NCBI RefSeq assembly: GCF_014705655.1
Contig: NZ_JACXIY010000029.1
Location: 49,465 to 113,464 of the forward strand
Direction of reading: 5' to 3'
Length of the DNA: 64,000 nt
Source: Paenibacillus arenilitoris
Lineage (GTDB): Bacteria > Bacillota > Bacilli > Paenibacillales > Paenibacillaceae
Program-made: the position numbers and the translations under genes
The notes under the pieces: generated by a model
What the model saw: the letters and a program-made list of their open reading frames with translations, nothing else
Databases searched by the model: none
What the model was told of the DNA's origin: nothing
Shown here: one piece after another, positions 53,506-62,399 of the stretch
Layout: every line of letters begins with the position of its first letter
How positions within the stretch are numbered: position 1 is the first letter of the stretch

Positions 53506-55851
53506 TTAAAGGTTCGACGCTTCTTCCGCTTGCTTGGCCGCGGCTTGCCGAACCGCAAGCTGCCCGTCGATCGCATAGACCCGGCCGGGCGCAAGATCCA
53601 GCGGCACCGTCCTCTCCCCGAAGCGTACGGTCGTCCGGCCCGCGGCATGCGCCTTGATCGTCGCGCCGGTCAGCTTGCCGTCCTCCCACGCCGCGTCCAC
53701 TTCGACGCCGCCTTTGGCCCGCAGCCCCTTGAACGAGCCTGCCCGCCATGCGTCCGGAAGCGCGGGGAGCAAATGAAGCTCGCCGGCATGGCTCTGCAGC
53801 AGCATGTCCGCGACCGCCGCGGCTCCGCCGAAATTGCCGTCGACGACGAAGATGTTCGTCTCCGCCCCGGCGACGCCCGGCTTGGAATACGTCAGCAGGT
53901 TGTCGAAGCACAGGTCGCCGATCAGGTGGACGATATGCTTAACCGCCTGATTGCCGTCATGCAGCCTCGAGAAGCCGACCGCGAACAGCGCCGCCGTAAA
54001 TTCGATATCCTCGAGATCGTCGGTCGTCATCCGGTTGTACAACGTCGTCCGGACCGCCTCGCTCAGCTCGGGCGTATCCTTCGGCGTAATCTGGCTGCCC
54101 GGATACAAGCCGACCAGATGGGCCAGATGGCGGTGCTCCGGCTGCGCCTCACCGTAATCCTCCAGCCACTCCTGCAGCTGTCCCCTCTTGCCGATCCTTA
54201 GCGGCGGCAGCAGCGCGATCGCCCGGCGCAGCCGCTCTTGCAGCTCCTCATCCAGCTGCAGCCGCCCGGCCGCCTCCAGGCAGAAGACGAACAAATCCCG
54301 CACGAGTATCTGGTCCATTGTCGAACCCATCGACAGCTGCTGCGCCCCATCCGCCGGGTCGCCCGGGTAGAAGCTGTTCTCCGGCGAATTGGACGGCCCC
54401 GTCACGAGCCAGCCATGTCGCGGATGAACGGTCATGTAGTCGAGGAAGAACAGCGCCGACTCCTTCAGCACCGGATAAGCCTGCTCCCTCAGGAACGCCT
54501 CGTCCAGGCCGTACTCGTAATGCTCCTTCATGTGGAGGGCGATCATCAGGCCGCCCGTCACGTTGAGCCCCCAAGACGTGCCCCAGCCGGGAGCCGCGAA
54601 GCCCCATGCGTTGGAGAATACATGCGCGACCCAGCCCTCGCAGCCGTAGAAATCCTCGGCCGCCATCCGGCCCGCCTCGGCCAGCCGCCCGATATAGTTC
54701 ATGAGCGGGACGTGGCATTCGGCCAGGTTGCCGATCTCCGTCGGGTAATAGTTCATCTGCGTATTAATGTCCAAATGGTAGTCGCAGCTCCAGGCCATCG
54801 CGTTCGCTTCGCCGTCGTTCCAGAGGCCCTGCAGGTGAAGCGGCAGCGGCGAATCCTCGCGCGATCCGGCGATCGTCAAGTAGCGTCCGTATTGGTAGAA
54901 GAGCGCGATCAGCCCCGGATCGTCCGTCTCGCCCGCCCGGAACCGCTTCATCCGCTCGTCCGTCGGAAGTCCGCCCTGGTTCGTACGGCCGAGGTCGAGG
55001 CTGACTCTGGTGTACAAGGCGCGGTAGTCGGCGATATGCTCTTCCCTCAGGCGCTCGTATCCTTTCGCGACGGCCGCTTCGATCTGCCTGCCGCTCTCTT
55101 CGGCCCAGTCTCCGTCCGTCCTGCCGTAGTTGGTATTGACCGCAAAATAAAGATAAGCCTCGTCCGCGTCCTTGACGACGATTTCGTCCTCCGAGCTATC
55201 GAACGATCCGCCCCGGATGACGACCTTGATCCCGCCTTGGCACGACACCCCGCAAGTCCCGTCGCTGTGCACGTCTTCCGTCGCCCGGCCTTGGAAGACG
55301 ATCGTATCGCCGTTCCTGACGGCGGCGGAGAAGACGGGCGTGCGCCCTTCCGCGCGCAGCGAGAACGAGAGGCCGCCCGCCGGACCGCCCGCGATCCGCG
55401 CGGCGACGATGCCGTCCGCGTGCGAGGCGAACGTCTCCCGCGTCACCGCCTGGCCGCCGCTCTTGTAGGATACGGCCGCGACGGCCGTCTCCAGGTCCAG
55501 CTCGCGGACGAGCTCCTCGCCTTCGTGGCCGAATCGCAGCCGCACGTCGCACAGCGACAGGTTCGTGCCGAAGTTCCCCTTCTTCGGCTCGAGCCACTGC
55601 TTCGCGAGCTTGTCGCCACCGGCGTAATCGCCGCCGAAGAAGCGCTCCCTCATAAGCGCCAGCTTCCCCTTCGGGTCCTCCTGTCCCGGCGTCCGCTCCG
55701 GCTTGCCCGACCAGTACGTCACCTCCGTCATGCACCATGTCTCTTGCCCGATGCCGCCGTGCATGACGGCGCCGATCCTGCCGTTGCCGATCGGCAGCCC
55801 CTGCGTCCAGCCGGCTGCGGGCCGCGCGTACCAAAGCTTCGTATCCTTCAA
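53506..55851 (-). CDS. alpha-L-fucosidase, GH95
   Basis: 781 residues. Beta-sandwich N-terminal domain (WTQGLPIGNGRIGAVMHGG), an (alpha/alpha)6 barrel with SCDYHLDINTQMNYYP, VTGPSNSPEN and LQEWLEDYGEAQPEHRHLAH, and a C-terminal beta-domain. The last motif holds the expected general-acid Glu. In family members the first of the two Asn residues is usually Asn-X-Asn; here it is Asp-Ile-Asn, so the base-assisting site is altered. No signal peptide. Start is TTG at 55851 with AAAGGA upstream. It follows the fucose-type catabolic operon by 106 bases. Confidence 0.94.
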   Translation of the reverse strand: MKDTKLWYARPAAGWTQGLPIGNGRIGAVMHGGIGQETWCMTEVTYWSGKPERTPGQEDPKGKLALMRERFFGGDYAGGDKLAKQWLEPKKGNFGTNLSLCDVRLRFGHEGEELVRELDLETAVAAVSYKSGGQAVTRETFASHADGIVAARIAGGPAGGLSFSLRAEGRTPVFSAAVRNGDTIVFQGRATEDVHSDGTCGVSCQGGIKVVIRGGSFDSSEDEIVVKDADEAYLYFAVNTNYGRTDGDWAEESGRQIEAAVAKGYERLREEHIADYRALYTRVSLDLGRTNQGGLPTDERMKRFRAGETDDPGLIALFYQYGRYLTIAGSREDSPLPLHLQGLWNDGEANAMAWSCDYHLDINTQMNYYPTEIGNLAECHVPLMNYIGRLAEAGRMAAEDFYGCEGWVAHVFSNAWGFAAPGWGTSWGLNVTGGLMIALHMKEHYEYGLDEAFLREQAYPVLKESALFFLDYMTVHPRHGWLVTGPSNSPENSFYPGDPADGAQQLSMGSTMDQILVRDLFVFCLEAAGRLQLDEELQERLRRAIALLPPLRIGKRGQLQEWLEDYGEAQPEHRHLAHLVGLYPGSQITPKDTPELSEAVRTTLYNRMTTDDLEDIEFTAALFAVGFSRLHDGNQAVKHIVHLIGDLCFDNLLTYSKPGVAGAETNIFVVDGNFGGAAAVADMLLQSHAGELHLLPALPDAWRAGSFKGLRAKGGVEVDAAWEDGKLTGATIKAHAAGRTTVRFGERTVPLDLAPGRVYAIDGQLAVRQAAAKQAEEASNL

Positions 55852-55957
55852 CGTCTACCATCCTTTACCGTCGTTTAATTGCAATAGCCTTCTACCCTTC
55901 TTTAATCGCGCATATCAAAACATTAGCCGCTTTAAATAACACGTAGGAGACGATTTT

Positions 55958-56863
55958 TTAAGCTTCGCTTACCATCCGGTTCGTCAAGCTTCCCAGCTTC
56001 TCGATCTCGATCGTCACGACGTCGCCCGGCTTCAGGTATACCCGTTTCTCCTCGGGATAGCCGAGAACGACGCCTTCCGGCGTTCCCGTCAGGATGATGT
56101 CGCCCGGCACGAGCGTCATATGCTGCGAAATGTAGCTGACGATCTCGTCGCAGCGGAAGATCATGTCCGACGTGTTGGAATGCTGGCGCACTTCCCCGTT
56201 CACCACGCATTTCACTTCCAGATCGTTCGGATCGCCGACCTCGTCGGCCGTGACCAGATACGGCCCGAGCGGGCTGAAGCCGTCGCAGGATTTGCCGAGC
56301 AGCCACTGCGCCGTTCTCATCTGCAGGTCGCGCGCGGACAGATCGTTCACGCTGCAGTAGCCGAACACATGCCCCGGCGCGTCCTCCTTGCTAACGTACT
56401 TCGCCGTCTTCCCGATGACGATAACGAGCTCCGCCTCGTAATCGACCTGCGAAGATACCCGCTCGGGCAGCGGGACGTCCTGGCCGTGCCCCGTCAGCGT
56501 ATTATTGAACTTATTGAACAAAATCGGGTACTGCGGAATCGGCGCGTTCGTCTCGAGCGCGTGCTTCCGGTAGTTGAGGCCGACGCAGATGATTTTGTTC
56601 GGCCTCGTCACGCAAGGGCCGAACGTTACGTCCTCCTCGCGCAGGAGCAGATCGCCCGCATACGCTTCCGACCGAATCAAACGGTCCACGTAACCGCTTA
56701 CCGTCGCTACCGCCTTCTCCCCTCCGGCGATGACGTCCATCACGTCCGACGGCACGTCCCCGTCCGGCAGTCTGCCGAGCGCCGCCGAGAGATCGAGGAT
56801 CCCCTCCTCCAGCTTCACCCCGAGTTTCATTTGTCCGTTGTCGTCCATCGTTACCAGCTTCAT
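55958..56863 (-). CDS. FAH-family hydrolase (diketo-deoxy-fuconate hydrolase candidate)
   Basis: 301 residues with the FAH fold: CVGLNYRKHALET, QVDYEAELVIVIGK and CDGFSPLGPYLVTADEVGD contain the metal-binding Glu/Asp residues. In the non-phosphorylating L-fucose pathway an enzyme of this family cleaves 2,4-diketo-3-deoxy-L-fuconate to pyruvate and L-lactate. The order SDR, enolase, SDR, FAH supports that. The general FAH annotation of ureidoglycolate or acylpyruvate hydrolase remains possible. Confidence 0.88.
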   Translation of the reverse strand: MKLVTMDDNGQMKLGVKLEEGILDLSAALGRLPDGDVPSDVMDVIAGGEKAVATVSGYVDRLIRSEAYAGDLLLREEDVTFGPCVTRPNKIICVGLNYRKHALETNAPIPQYPILFNKFNNTLTGHGQDVPLPERVSSQVDYEAELVIVIGKTAKYVSKEDAPGHVFGYCSVNDLSARDLQMRTAQWLLGKSCDGFSPLGPYLVTADEVGDPNDLEVKCVVNGEVRQHSNTSDMIFRCDEIVSYISQHMTLVPGDIILTGTPEGVVLGYPEEKRVYLKPGDVVTIEIEKLGSLTNRMVSEA

Positions 56864-56893
56864 AATCGCATACCGCCCTTTCGTAATCGTCAG

Positions 56894-57667
56894 TTATGCA
56901 TCCTTGCCGAACACGACGCCGCCGTCGACATACAGGGGGGAGCCCATCATGAACGAGGATTCGTCCGATGCAAGGAACAGCACCGCGCTCGCCACATCCC
57001 CGGGCCTGCCCAGATTTCCGCTAAGCTGCCTCGTCTTGATCGCCGCGATCGCGGCCTCCGGGTCCTCGTACGAGGCTTGCAAATACTGCTCGACGAACGG
57101 CGTCATAATCGTGCCCGGCAGTACCGCATTCACTCTAATATTATACTTTGCGTAGTCGACCTGCATCGATTTTGTGAGCGCCAGCACGGCGCCCTTCGTC
57201 GCCGAATAGGAAGCCCGCCGCGCGAGGCCGATCTCCGCGATGCAGGAGGACATGTTGATGACCGTGCCCGACCGGCGCTCCATCATATGGGGAAGCACAT
57301 GCTTCGAGGGGAGGAATACGCCGCGCAGATTGACGGCAATGACGCGGTCCCACGCTTCGGGCTCGATCTCGTGGATCGCGCCTACCCCGCTGATGCCGGC
57401 GTTGTTGAACAAAATATCGATCCTCGCGTACGTTTTCAGCGCCTCGTCGACCATCGCCCACACCGAGGCGGAGTCCGTCACGTCGGCATGGATGTAGAGG
57501 GCGATTCCTCCCGCATCCGCAATGCGCCGAACCGTTTCCTTCCCCTTCGCTTCGTCGATGTCGTTCACGATGACCGAAGCGCCCTCCCGGGCGAACAATT
57601 CGGCCGTCGTCTGTCCGATCCCGGAGCCCGCTCCGGTAATGAGGGCCACCTTATCCCGCAATCTCAT
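56894..57667 (-). CDS. SDR oxidoreductase (2-keto-3-deoxy-L-fuconate dehydrogenase candidate)
   Basis: 257 residues. Rossmann motif TGAGSGIG (11-18), NNAG (88-91), catalytic Ser141, Tyr154, Lys158, and Asp36 at the cofactor site, pointing to NAD. It lies 24 bases after the enolase gene and 30 before the FAH gene. In this pathway it would oxidise 2-keto-3-deoxy-L-fuconate at C4. Confidence 0.9.
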   Translation of the reverse strand: MRLRDKVALITGAGSGIGQTTAELFAREGASVIVNDIDEAKGKETVRRIADAGGIALYIHADVTDSASVWAMVDEALKTYARIDILFNNAGISGVGAIHEIEPEAWDRVIAVNLRGVFLPSKHVLPHMMERRSGTVINMSSCIAEIGLARRASYSATKGAVLALTKSMQVDYAKYNIRVNAVLPGTIMTPFVEQYLQASYEDPEAAIAAIKTRQLSGNLGRPGDVASAVLFLASDESSFMMGSPLYVDGGVVFGKDA

Positions 57668-57691
57668 CGATCGTCCCTCCCCTTTCGTCCG

Positions 57692-58789
57692 CTACCTGAC
57701 GCGGTACTCGTCAAAATATTTCGGAAGGATCTCCGTCGACGCGCCCGGCATTTCCGGGAGCACGTAATGCCCGTTCTTCACGGTGGCCGGCTCGACGAAG
57801 ATCGTGCGGATCCACGGGATATACTCCAGCATGACCGCGCCCGGCGTCGCCGCCACCAGATGCTGATGGATTTGGCCCATGTCGCCGACATGCGGACAGA
57901 TCGGCACGTCGTACGAGGCGGCAAGCCCCGCGACCTGCAGCCATTCCGTAACGCCCGCCACCCGCGTGACGTCGACCTGGCAGTACTCGACCGCGCCCTG
58001 ATGGATGTAATCGCGGAACGCGTATTTCGAGTAGACGTGCTCGCCGAGCGCGATCGGCACATTCAGCGCGTCGGCCAGCTTCTTGTGGCCGAGAATATCG
58101 TCCGGATTAAGCGGCTCCTCCAGCCAGAACAGATCGAATTCCTCCAGCTTCCTGCCCCAGGTCATCGCCGTATTGATATTCCACTGCTGGTTCACGTCGA
58201 TCATGAAAATGACATCGTCGCCGATCGCCTCGCGGACCGCCTTCACCCGGTCGTAATCCTCGCGCGGATCCGGCTTGCCGACCTTGATCTTCACGCCCGC
58301 GAAGCCCTGCCCGACGATGTCCGTCACGTCCTTCAGCAGCCGCTCCTTCGACCAGTTCAGCCAGCCGCCGTTCGTGTTATACGCCTTGATTCCTTTGCTT
58401 TTGTGCCCGCCGAGGTACTGCCACAGCGGCTTGTTCGACGCCTTCGCCATAATGTCCCACAGCGCGATGTCCACCGCGGCGAGCGCCATATGTGTCACGC
58501 CCGCCCGGCCGATCCAGTGCATCTTGCCGAAGCGCAGACTGTCCCAAATTTCCTTCACCATAAAAGGATCCTTGCCGATCAGCTCCGGCGCGTAATACCG
58601 GTCGATCGTATCCGCGATCATATCGTCGCCGTGCGCGCACGTTCCGGTGTAGCCGTAGCCGACGTACCCTTCGTCGGTGAAGATGCGGACGCCCGGAAGG
58701 CCCCAGTGCGTCGCCGCGTTGATCGCGTCGGTAATCGGCGGATCGATCGGCACGTGCAGCACGAATGATTCGACTTTCGTAATTTTCAT
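57692..58789 (-). CDS. enolase-superfamily dehydratase (L-fuconate dehydratase candidate)
   Basis: 365 residues. Mandelate racemase/enolase signatures: KIK at 167-169, metal ligands Asp198, Glu224, Glu250, and the Asp273/His300 dyad. This arrangement fits sugar-acid dehydratases. The protein is shorter than classical L-fuconate dehydratase (about 430-440 residues) and closer in size to rhamnonate or galactonate dehydratases. Context, not sequence, favours fuconate. Confidence 0.9.
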   Translation of the reverse strand: MKITKVESFVLHVPIDPPITDAINAATHWGLPGVRIFTDEGYVGYGYTGTCAHGDDMIADTIDRYYAPELIGKDPFMVKEIWDSLRFGKMHWIGRAGVTHMALAAVDIALWDIMAKASNKPLWQYLGGHKSKGIKAYNTNGGWLNWSKERLLKDVTDIVGQGFAGVKIKVGKPDPREDYDRVKAVREAIGDDVIFMIDVNQQWNINTAMTWGRKLEEFDLFWLEEPLNPDDILGHKKLADALNVPIALGEHVYSKYAFRDYIHQGAVEYCQVDVTRVAGVTEWLQVAGLAASYDVPICPHVGDMGQIHQHLVAATPGAVMLEYIPWIRTIFVEPATVKNGHYVLPEMPGASTEILPKYFDEYRVR

Positions 58790-58810
58790 CGTAAGCTCTC
58801 CTTAGGTCAG

Positions 58811-59590
58811 TTAATAGCCGAGCGATGCGCCGCCTTCGACGGGAAGGGCGACTCCGGTCACGAATGCCGCCTGTTCCGACGCGAGGAACAGCACCGCCTG
58901 CGCCACCTCCTCCGAGGCGGCCGGACGGCCGAGCGGATGCATGTCGTTCAGCGCTTGAACGGTCGCCGCGGGGTCGGGCTGCCCGCGCGTCCACGCCTCC
59001 AGCAGCGGCGTCATGACGCCCGCCGGGCATACGCAGTTCACCCGCACGCCGTCCGGCGCGTAGTCGAGCGCGAGCGACTTGCTCATTGCGATAATCCCGC
59101 CCTTGGAGGCAGCATAGACGGGATTGTTCCGCTGGCCGACGAGCCCGTTCAGCGAAGCCATGTTGACGATCGCGCCCTTCGAGAGGCGAAGCAGCGGCAA
59201 CGCATGCTTGATCATCAGATAGACGCCCTTCAAATTGACCGCCAGCACGCGGTCGAAATCCGGCTCGCCCGTCTCCTCCAGCGGCTTCGGATGGATGACC
59301 GCCGCATTGTTGAACAGCACGTCGAGCCGTCCGAACGTATGCCGCGTCCGCTCGATAAGTGCCGCGGCGTCCCGTTCGCGCGAGACGTCCGTCCGTACCG
59401 CGATCGCCCGCGGCCAACCGTTCGGACCCGGGCCGGCGGCATTCAGCTCCGCGGCGACCCGATCGCCGTCCTCCCCGTTCCTGTCGGCAATGACGACGGA
59501 CGCCCCTTCGGCGGCGAACAGACGCGCGCTCGTCTCGCCGATGCCCGATCCGCCGCCCGTAACGACGACGACCTTCTCCTTGAATCTCAT
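58811..59590 (-). CDS. SDR oxidoreductase (L-fucose dehydrogenase candidate)
   Basis: 259 residues. Motif TGGGSGIG (11-18), Asp36 at the cofactor site, catalytic Ser146, Tyr159, Lys163. First gene of the operon. It would oxidise L-fucose to the lactone. No lactonase gene is visible, so hydrolysis may be spontaneous or done elsewhere. The paralogue at 56894 is about 30-35% alike and differs in the C-terminal substrate loop. Confidence 0.9.
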   Translation of the reverse strand: MRFKEKVVVVTGGGSGIGETSARLFAAEGASVVIADRNGEDGDRVAAELNAAGPGPNGWPRAIAVRTDVSRERDAAALIERTRHTFGRLDVLFNNAAVIHPKPLEETGEPDFDRVLAVNLKGVYLMIKHALPLLRLSKGAIVNMASLNGLVGQRNNPVYAASKGGIIAMSKSLALDYAPDGVRVNCVCPAGVMTPLLEAWTRGQPDPAATVQALNDMHPLGRPAASEEVAQAVLFLASEQAAFVTGVALPVEGGASLGY

Positions 59591-59801
59591 CGATCGCGCC
59601 TCCTGCGCCCGCTCTTCGGCAACGCTTACATCGCCGCTTCGCGTGTTGTTAATTTATCCGTAATCGTACCGGGCGGTCTTCCGCCGTTGCTTACGATATT
59701 GTATCATCGATGTAGAAATCCGTATTTGATCAGACATCCATCAAGTTGACGATTCATCCGCTTATTTTCACATTGCGCATTGCGCGGAGGGAGGCCCCGT
59801 T
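59591..59801. promoter_or_regulatory. divergent promoter region of the catabolic operon and its AraC gene
   Basis: 210 bases. Toward the AraC gene a possible TTGACG lies at 59746-59751 with only a weak -10. Toward the SDR gene TACAAT on the minus strand (near 59700) is a possible -10. An inverted pair TTGAT/ATCAA near 59727-59744 could bind AraC. No cre-like site seen. Confidence 0.4.
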
Positions 59802-60665
59802 ATGACCAAATTAAGCGAAATGACGCCCTACGTCGGCGACTCGATGCCTTACCGGTACGACGGCAGCTCGAACGAGAAGCTGCGCGTCTGCAGCGTATAC
59901 GCCTTCCATCTGTTCACCGACGGGCCGGGCGAGATGGAAATTAACGGAAAGCGGTATCCGATCGACAACCGGACGATCATTTTTCTCCGCCCGGGCGAGC
60001 CGCACGCCTTCCACATCTCGGCCGAGCGGCCGCTGACGTCCTACAACCTGTACTGCGACTTGTGGGATCCGGAGGCGCCCGTCTCCGTTAACCGGACGTT
60101 TATTTACGCGCCGGAGCCGTTCCTGCTGCACGAGACGTCGCTGGCGCCGCCGTGCGAGGAGCTCGACGGCCTGCCGAGCGTCTTCTCGCTGCAGCCCTAC
60201 CCCGAGCTGTTCGACGCGTTTCTGCGCCTTGCCCGGATTTTCAACGAGCTGCACCATTACCGGAACGAGGCAATGGGCAGCCTGCTGTACGCCTGGATCT
60301 TAAGCTGGTACAACACGATCCATACCCACCAGCCGACCGACTACCGGATCGTCCGGCTGCTCCACCATTTGAACGAGCACCCGGAGCGCGGCGAATCGGT
60401 GGAGAGCTGGTGGGCGTTCTGCGGGCTGAAGAGGACGTACTTCCACGAGCTGTTCCTGCGCGAGACCGGGCTAACGCCGCGAGCCTACCATCACAAATTG
60501 CTGATGCGCCGCGCCGCTCACCTGCTGCGGGAGAGCGATCTTACGGTGACGGCGATCGCCGAGCGGCTCGGCTACCCGTCCATTCATCCGTTCACGCGCC
60601 ACTTCCGCGGCTATTACGGCGTCAGCCCGCGAAGCTACCGGCGGCATCCGCAAAATCTTTTATAA
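59802..60665 (+). CDS. AraC-family regulator with cupin domain
   Basis: 287 residues. N-terminal AraC_binding cupin (about 20-110; FLRPGEPHAFHISAERPL) and C-terminal AraC helix-turn-helix (about 185-285; FCGLKRTYFHELFLRETGL and LGYPSIHPFTRHFRGYYG). It is divergent from the catabolic operon, which it should activate when the sugar or sugar acid is bound. Confidence 0.93.
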   Translation: MTKLSEMTPYVGDSMPYRYDGSSNEKLRVCSVYAFHLFTDGPGEMEINGKRYPIDNRTIIFLRPGEPHAFHISAERPLTSYNLYCDLWDPEAPVSVNRTFIYAPEPFLLHETSLAPPCEELDGLPSVFSLQPYPELFDAFLRLARIFNELHHYRNEAMGSLLYAWILSWYNTIHTHQPTDYRIVRLLHHLNEHPERGESVESWWAFCGLKRTYFHELFLRETGLTPRAYHHKLLMRRAAHLLRESDLTVTAIAERLGYPSIHPFTRHFRGYYGVSPRSYRRHPQNLL

Positions 60666-60677
60666 ACGTTCCTTCCG

Positions 60678-60706
60678 TTGCCCCCGCCCGCCGAATATGC
60701 TACACT
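60678..60706 (+). promoter_or_regulatory. promoter of hflX
   Basis: TTGCCC (60678-60683), 17 bases, TACACT (60701-60706). Transcription would start near 60713, about 25 bases before the leader peptide. Confidence 0.7.
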
Positions 60707-60737
60707 GTACCTAATTTCTTGGAACGGAGGGTTCAGT

Positions 60738-60776
60738 GTGATAGATTTTATCCGAGTTCGTCAATTGCGCGGCTAA
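60738..60776 (+). CDS. hflX leader peptide
   Basis: GTG start, GGAGG seven bases upstream, 12 codons: VIDFIRVRQLRG (first residue Met). It contains Arg-Val-Arg, a +X+ motif of the kind known to cause macrolide-dependent ribosome stalling, and LRG next to it. It lies between a good promoter and an intrinsic terminator, the usual layout of antibiotic-induced attenuators. Confidence 0.7.
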   Translation: MIDFIRVRQLRG

Positions 60777-60915
60777 CAAGCCCATACGCATTTGCTCTGC
60801 CCGTGTGCGGAGGACTCAGGATAGGTCTGTCCATTGATGGAGATAACCCGATATATTCGTAAGGAAGCTTATTTCCTCGCGGATAATTTCTGATATCCTC
60901 TCACCTTCACTGTGG
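60777..60915 (+). promoter_or_regulatory. leader RNA with possible antiterminator segments
   Basis: The stretch TGTCCA near 60829 can pair with TGGACA (60913-60918), which overlaps the 5' arm of the terminator. A local hairpin AGGAA...TTCCT lies near 60861-60876. Stalling on the leader could switch these pairings. Confidence 0.45.
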
Positions 60916-60950
60916 ACACAGGCGGAATCCGTCTGTGTTTTTATTTTTTT
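60916..60950 (+). terminator. intrinsic terminator before hflX (attenuator)
   Basis: ACACAGGCGG pairs with CCGTCTGTGT (one G-U), loop AAT, followed by a long T tract. It lies only about 10 bases before the hflX ribosome site, so it blocks hflX unless read through. Confidence 0.85.
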
Positions 60951-60972
60951 CACCCCAGGAGGATGATCGAAT

Positions 60973-62241
60973 ATGATGGAACCCACTCAGCAAAAAGCGA
61001 TAATCGTCGGCGTACAGCTGCAAACCGCGACCGACTTCGACTATTCCATGCAGGAGCTCCGCAATTTGGCGGCGGCCTGCTACATCGACGTGGTCGGCGA
61101 GCTCGGCCAGAAGGCGGCCCGCGTGAACCCGACCCACTACATCGGAACCGGCAAGCTGCAGGAGCTGCTTGCCCTCGCGGAGGCGCACGACGCCCGGACG
61201 ATTATTTTCAACGACGAGCTGTCCCCTTCCCAAATCCGCAACCTGGAGGCTGCCCTCGAGCGCACGGTCATCGACCGGACGGTGCTCATTCTCGATATAT
61301 TCGCCGAACGGGCCAAGACGAGAGAAGCCCAGCTGCAGGTCGAGGTCGCGCGGCTCCAGTACATGCTGCCCCGTCTCGTCGGCATGCGCGAATCGCTCGG
61401 ACGGCAGGGCGGCGGGTCCGGCCTGAAGAACAGAGGCGCGGGCGAAACGAAGCTGGAGCTGGACCGCAGGCGGATCGAGGAGCGGATCACGGCGCTGCAG
61501 GCCGAGCTCGAGAAGCTCGTGGCGAGGCGCCAAATCCAGCGCAAGCAGCGGCGGAAGAACGAGGTGCCCGTCGTCTGTCTCGTCGGGTATACGAATACGG
61601 GCAAATCCAGCATGATGAACGCGCTGCTGGAGCATTACAACCCGGGGACGACGAAGCAGGTTTTTGCGCAGGATATGCTGTTCGCGACGCTGGAAACGTC
61701 GGTCAGAAGCATCGACCTTCCGGACAACAAAACGTTCCTGCTCACGGATACGGTCGGCTTCGTCAGCCAGCTTCCCCACCATCTCGTGAAGGCGTTCCGC
61801 TCGACGCTGGAGGAGGTGGCCGAGGCCGATCTGCTCGTCCATGTCGTCGATTACGCCCACGAGGATTACGGGCAGCTGATCGCCGTCACGAACGCGACGC
61901 TGAAGGAGCTCGGCGCCGGCGACATTCCGACGGTCTACGCCTACAACAAATGCGACCTGACCGATCACCCGTACCCTCTCGTCGAGGATAACAACGTCTA
62001 TTTGTCCGTGAAGGAGAAGAACGGCCTTCAGGAGCTTACCGAGCTCATCCGCGGGCATATATTCGGCGACTTCATGGAATGCGAAATTCTCGTTCCGTTC
62101 AGCCAAGGCAGGCTGGTCGCTTACTTCAACGAGAACGCCCATGTGAAGGAAACGACGTACGAGCCGGAAGGAACCCGGCTGAGGCTGGAATGCAGGACGG
62201 CCGATTTCGAGCGGTACAAAGGCGACTTCATCGTATTGTAG
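60973..62241 (+). CDS. hflX: GTPase HflX, ribosome-splitting factor
   Basis: 422 residues. N-terminal HflX domain (GTGKLQELLALAEAHD region), GTPase motifs G1 GYTNTGKS near 207-214, G3 DTVGF near 258, G4 NKCD near 332, and the coiled-coil between (LELDRRRIEERITAL). AGGAGG lies about 10 bases before the start. HflX rescues stalled 70S ribosomes and some homologues (HflXr) give macrolide and lincosamide resistance. The attenuator upstream suggests antibiotic or stalling-dependent expression. Confidence 0.96.
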   Translation: MMEPTQQKAIIVGVQLQTATDFDYSMQELRNLAAACYIDVVGELGQKAARVNPTHYIGTGKLQELLALAEAHDARTIIFNDELSPSQIRNLEAALERTVIDRTVLILDIFAERAKTREAQLQVEVARLQYMLPRLVGMRESLGRQGGGSGLKNRGAGETKLELDRRRIEERITALQAELEKLVARRQIQRKQRRKNEVPVVCLVGYTNTGKSSMMNALLEHYNPGTTKQVFAQDMLFATLETSVRSIDLPDNKTFLLTDTVGFVSQLPHHLVKAFRSTLEEVAEADLLVHVVDYAHEDYGQLIAVTNATLKELGAGDIPTVYAYNKCDLTDHPYPLVEDNNVYLSVKEKNGLQELTELIRGHIFGDFMECEILVPFSQGRLVAYFNENAHVKETTYEPEGTRLRLECRTADFERYKGDFIVL

Positions 62242-62308
62242 AGCAGACGAAAACCGGCAGCCGGAGCCGTTCCGGAAGAAGACTTGCTCACATGATGGAC
62301 GGTTCAAA

Positions 62309-62350
62309 AGAAATGGCGGTGCCGGGGTTCATCCCTTCACCGCCATTTCT
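62309..62350 (+). terminator. terminator downstream of hflX
   Basis: 13-base arms AGAAATGGCGGTG and complement (62338-62350) with a 16-base loop; followed by GATTTT. Confidence 0.75.
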
Positions 62351-62399
62351 GATTTTCGGTCCGTTGCCGCCCTTCATGAGCGGCTTATGAGTCATTTGC

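Noticed and set aside
56120..58768. 882-codon open frame on the plus strand
   Set aside because: It is antisense to the FAH, SDR and enolase genes and has the Arg/His-rich composition of a shadow frame in GC-rich DNA.
60907..62307. 466-residue frame antisense to hflX
   Set aside because: The plus-strand hflX has all GTPase motifs; the antisense frame is a codon-bias shadow.
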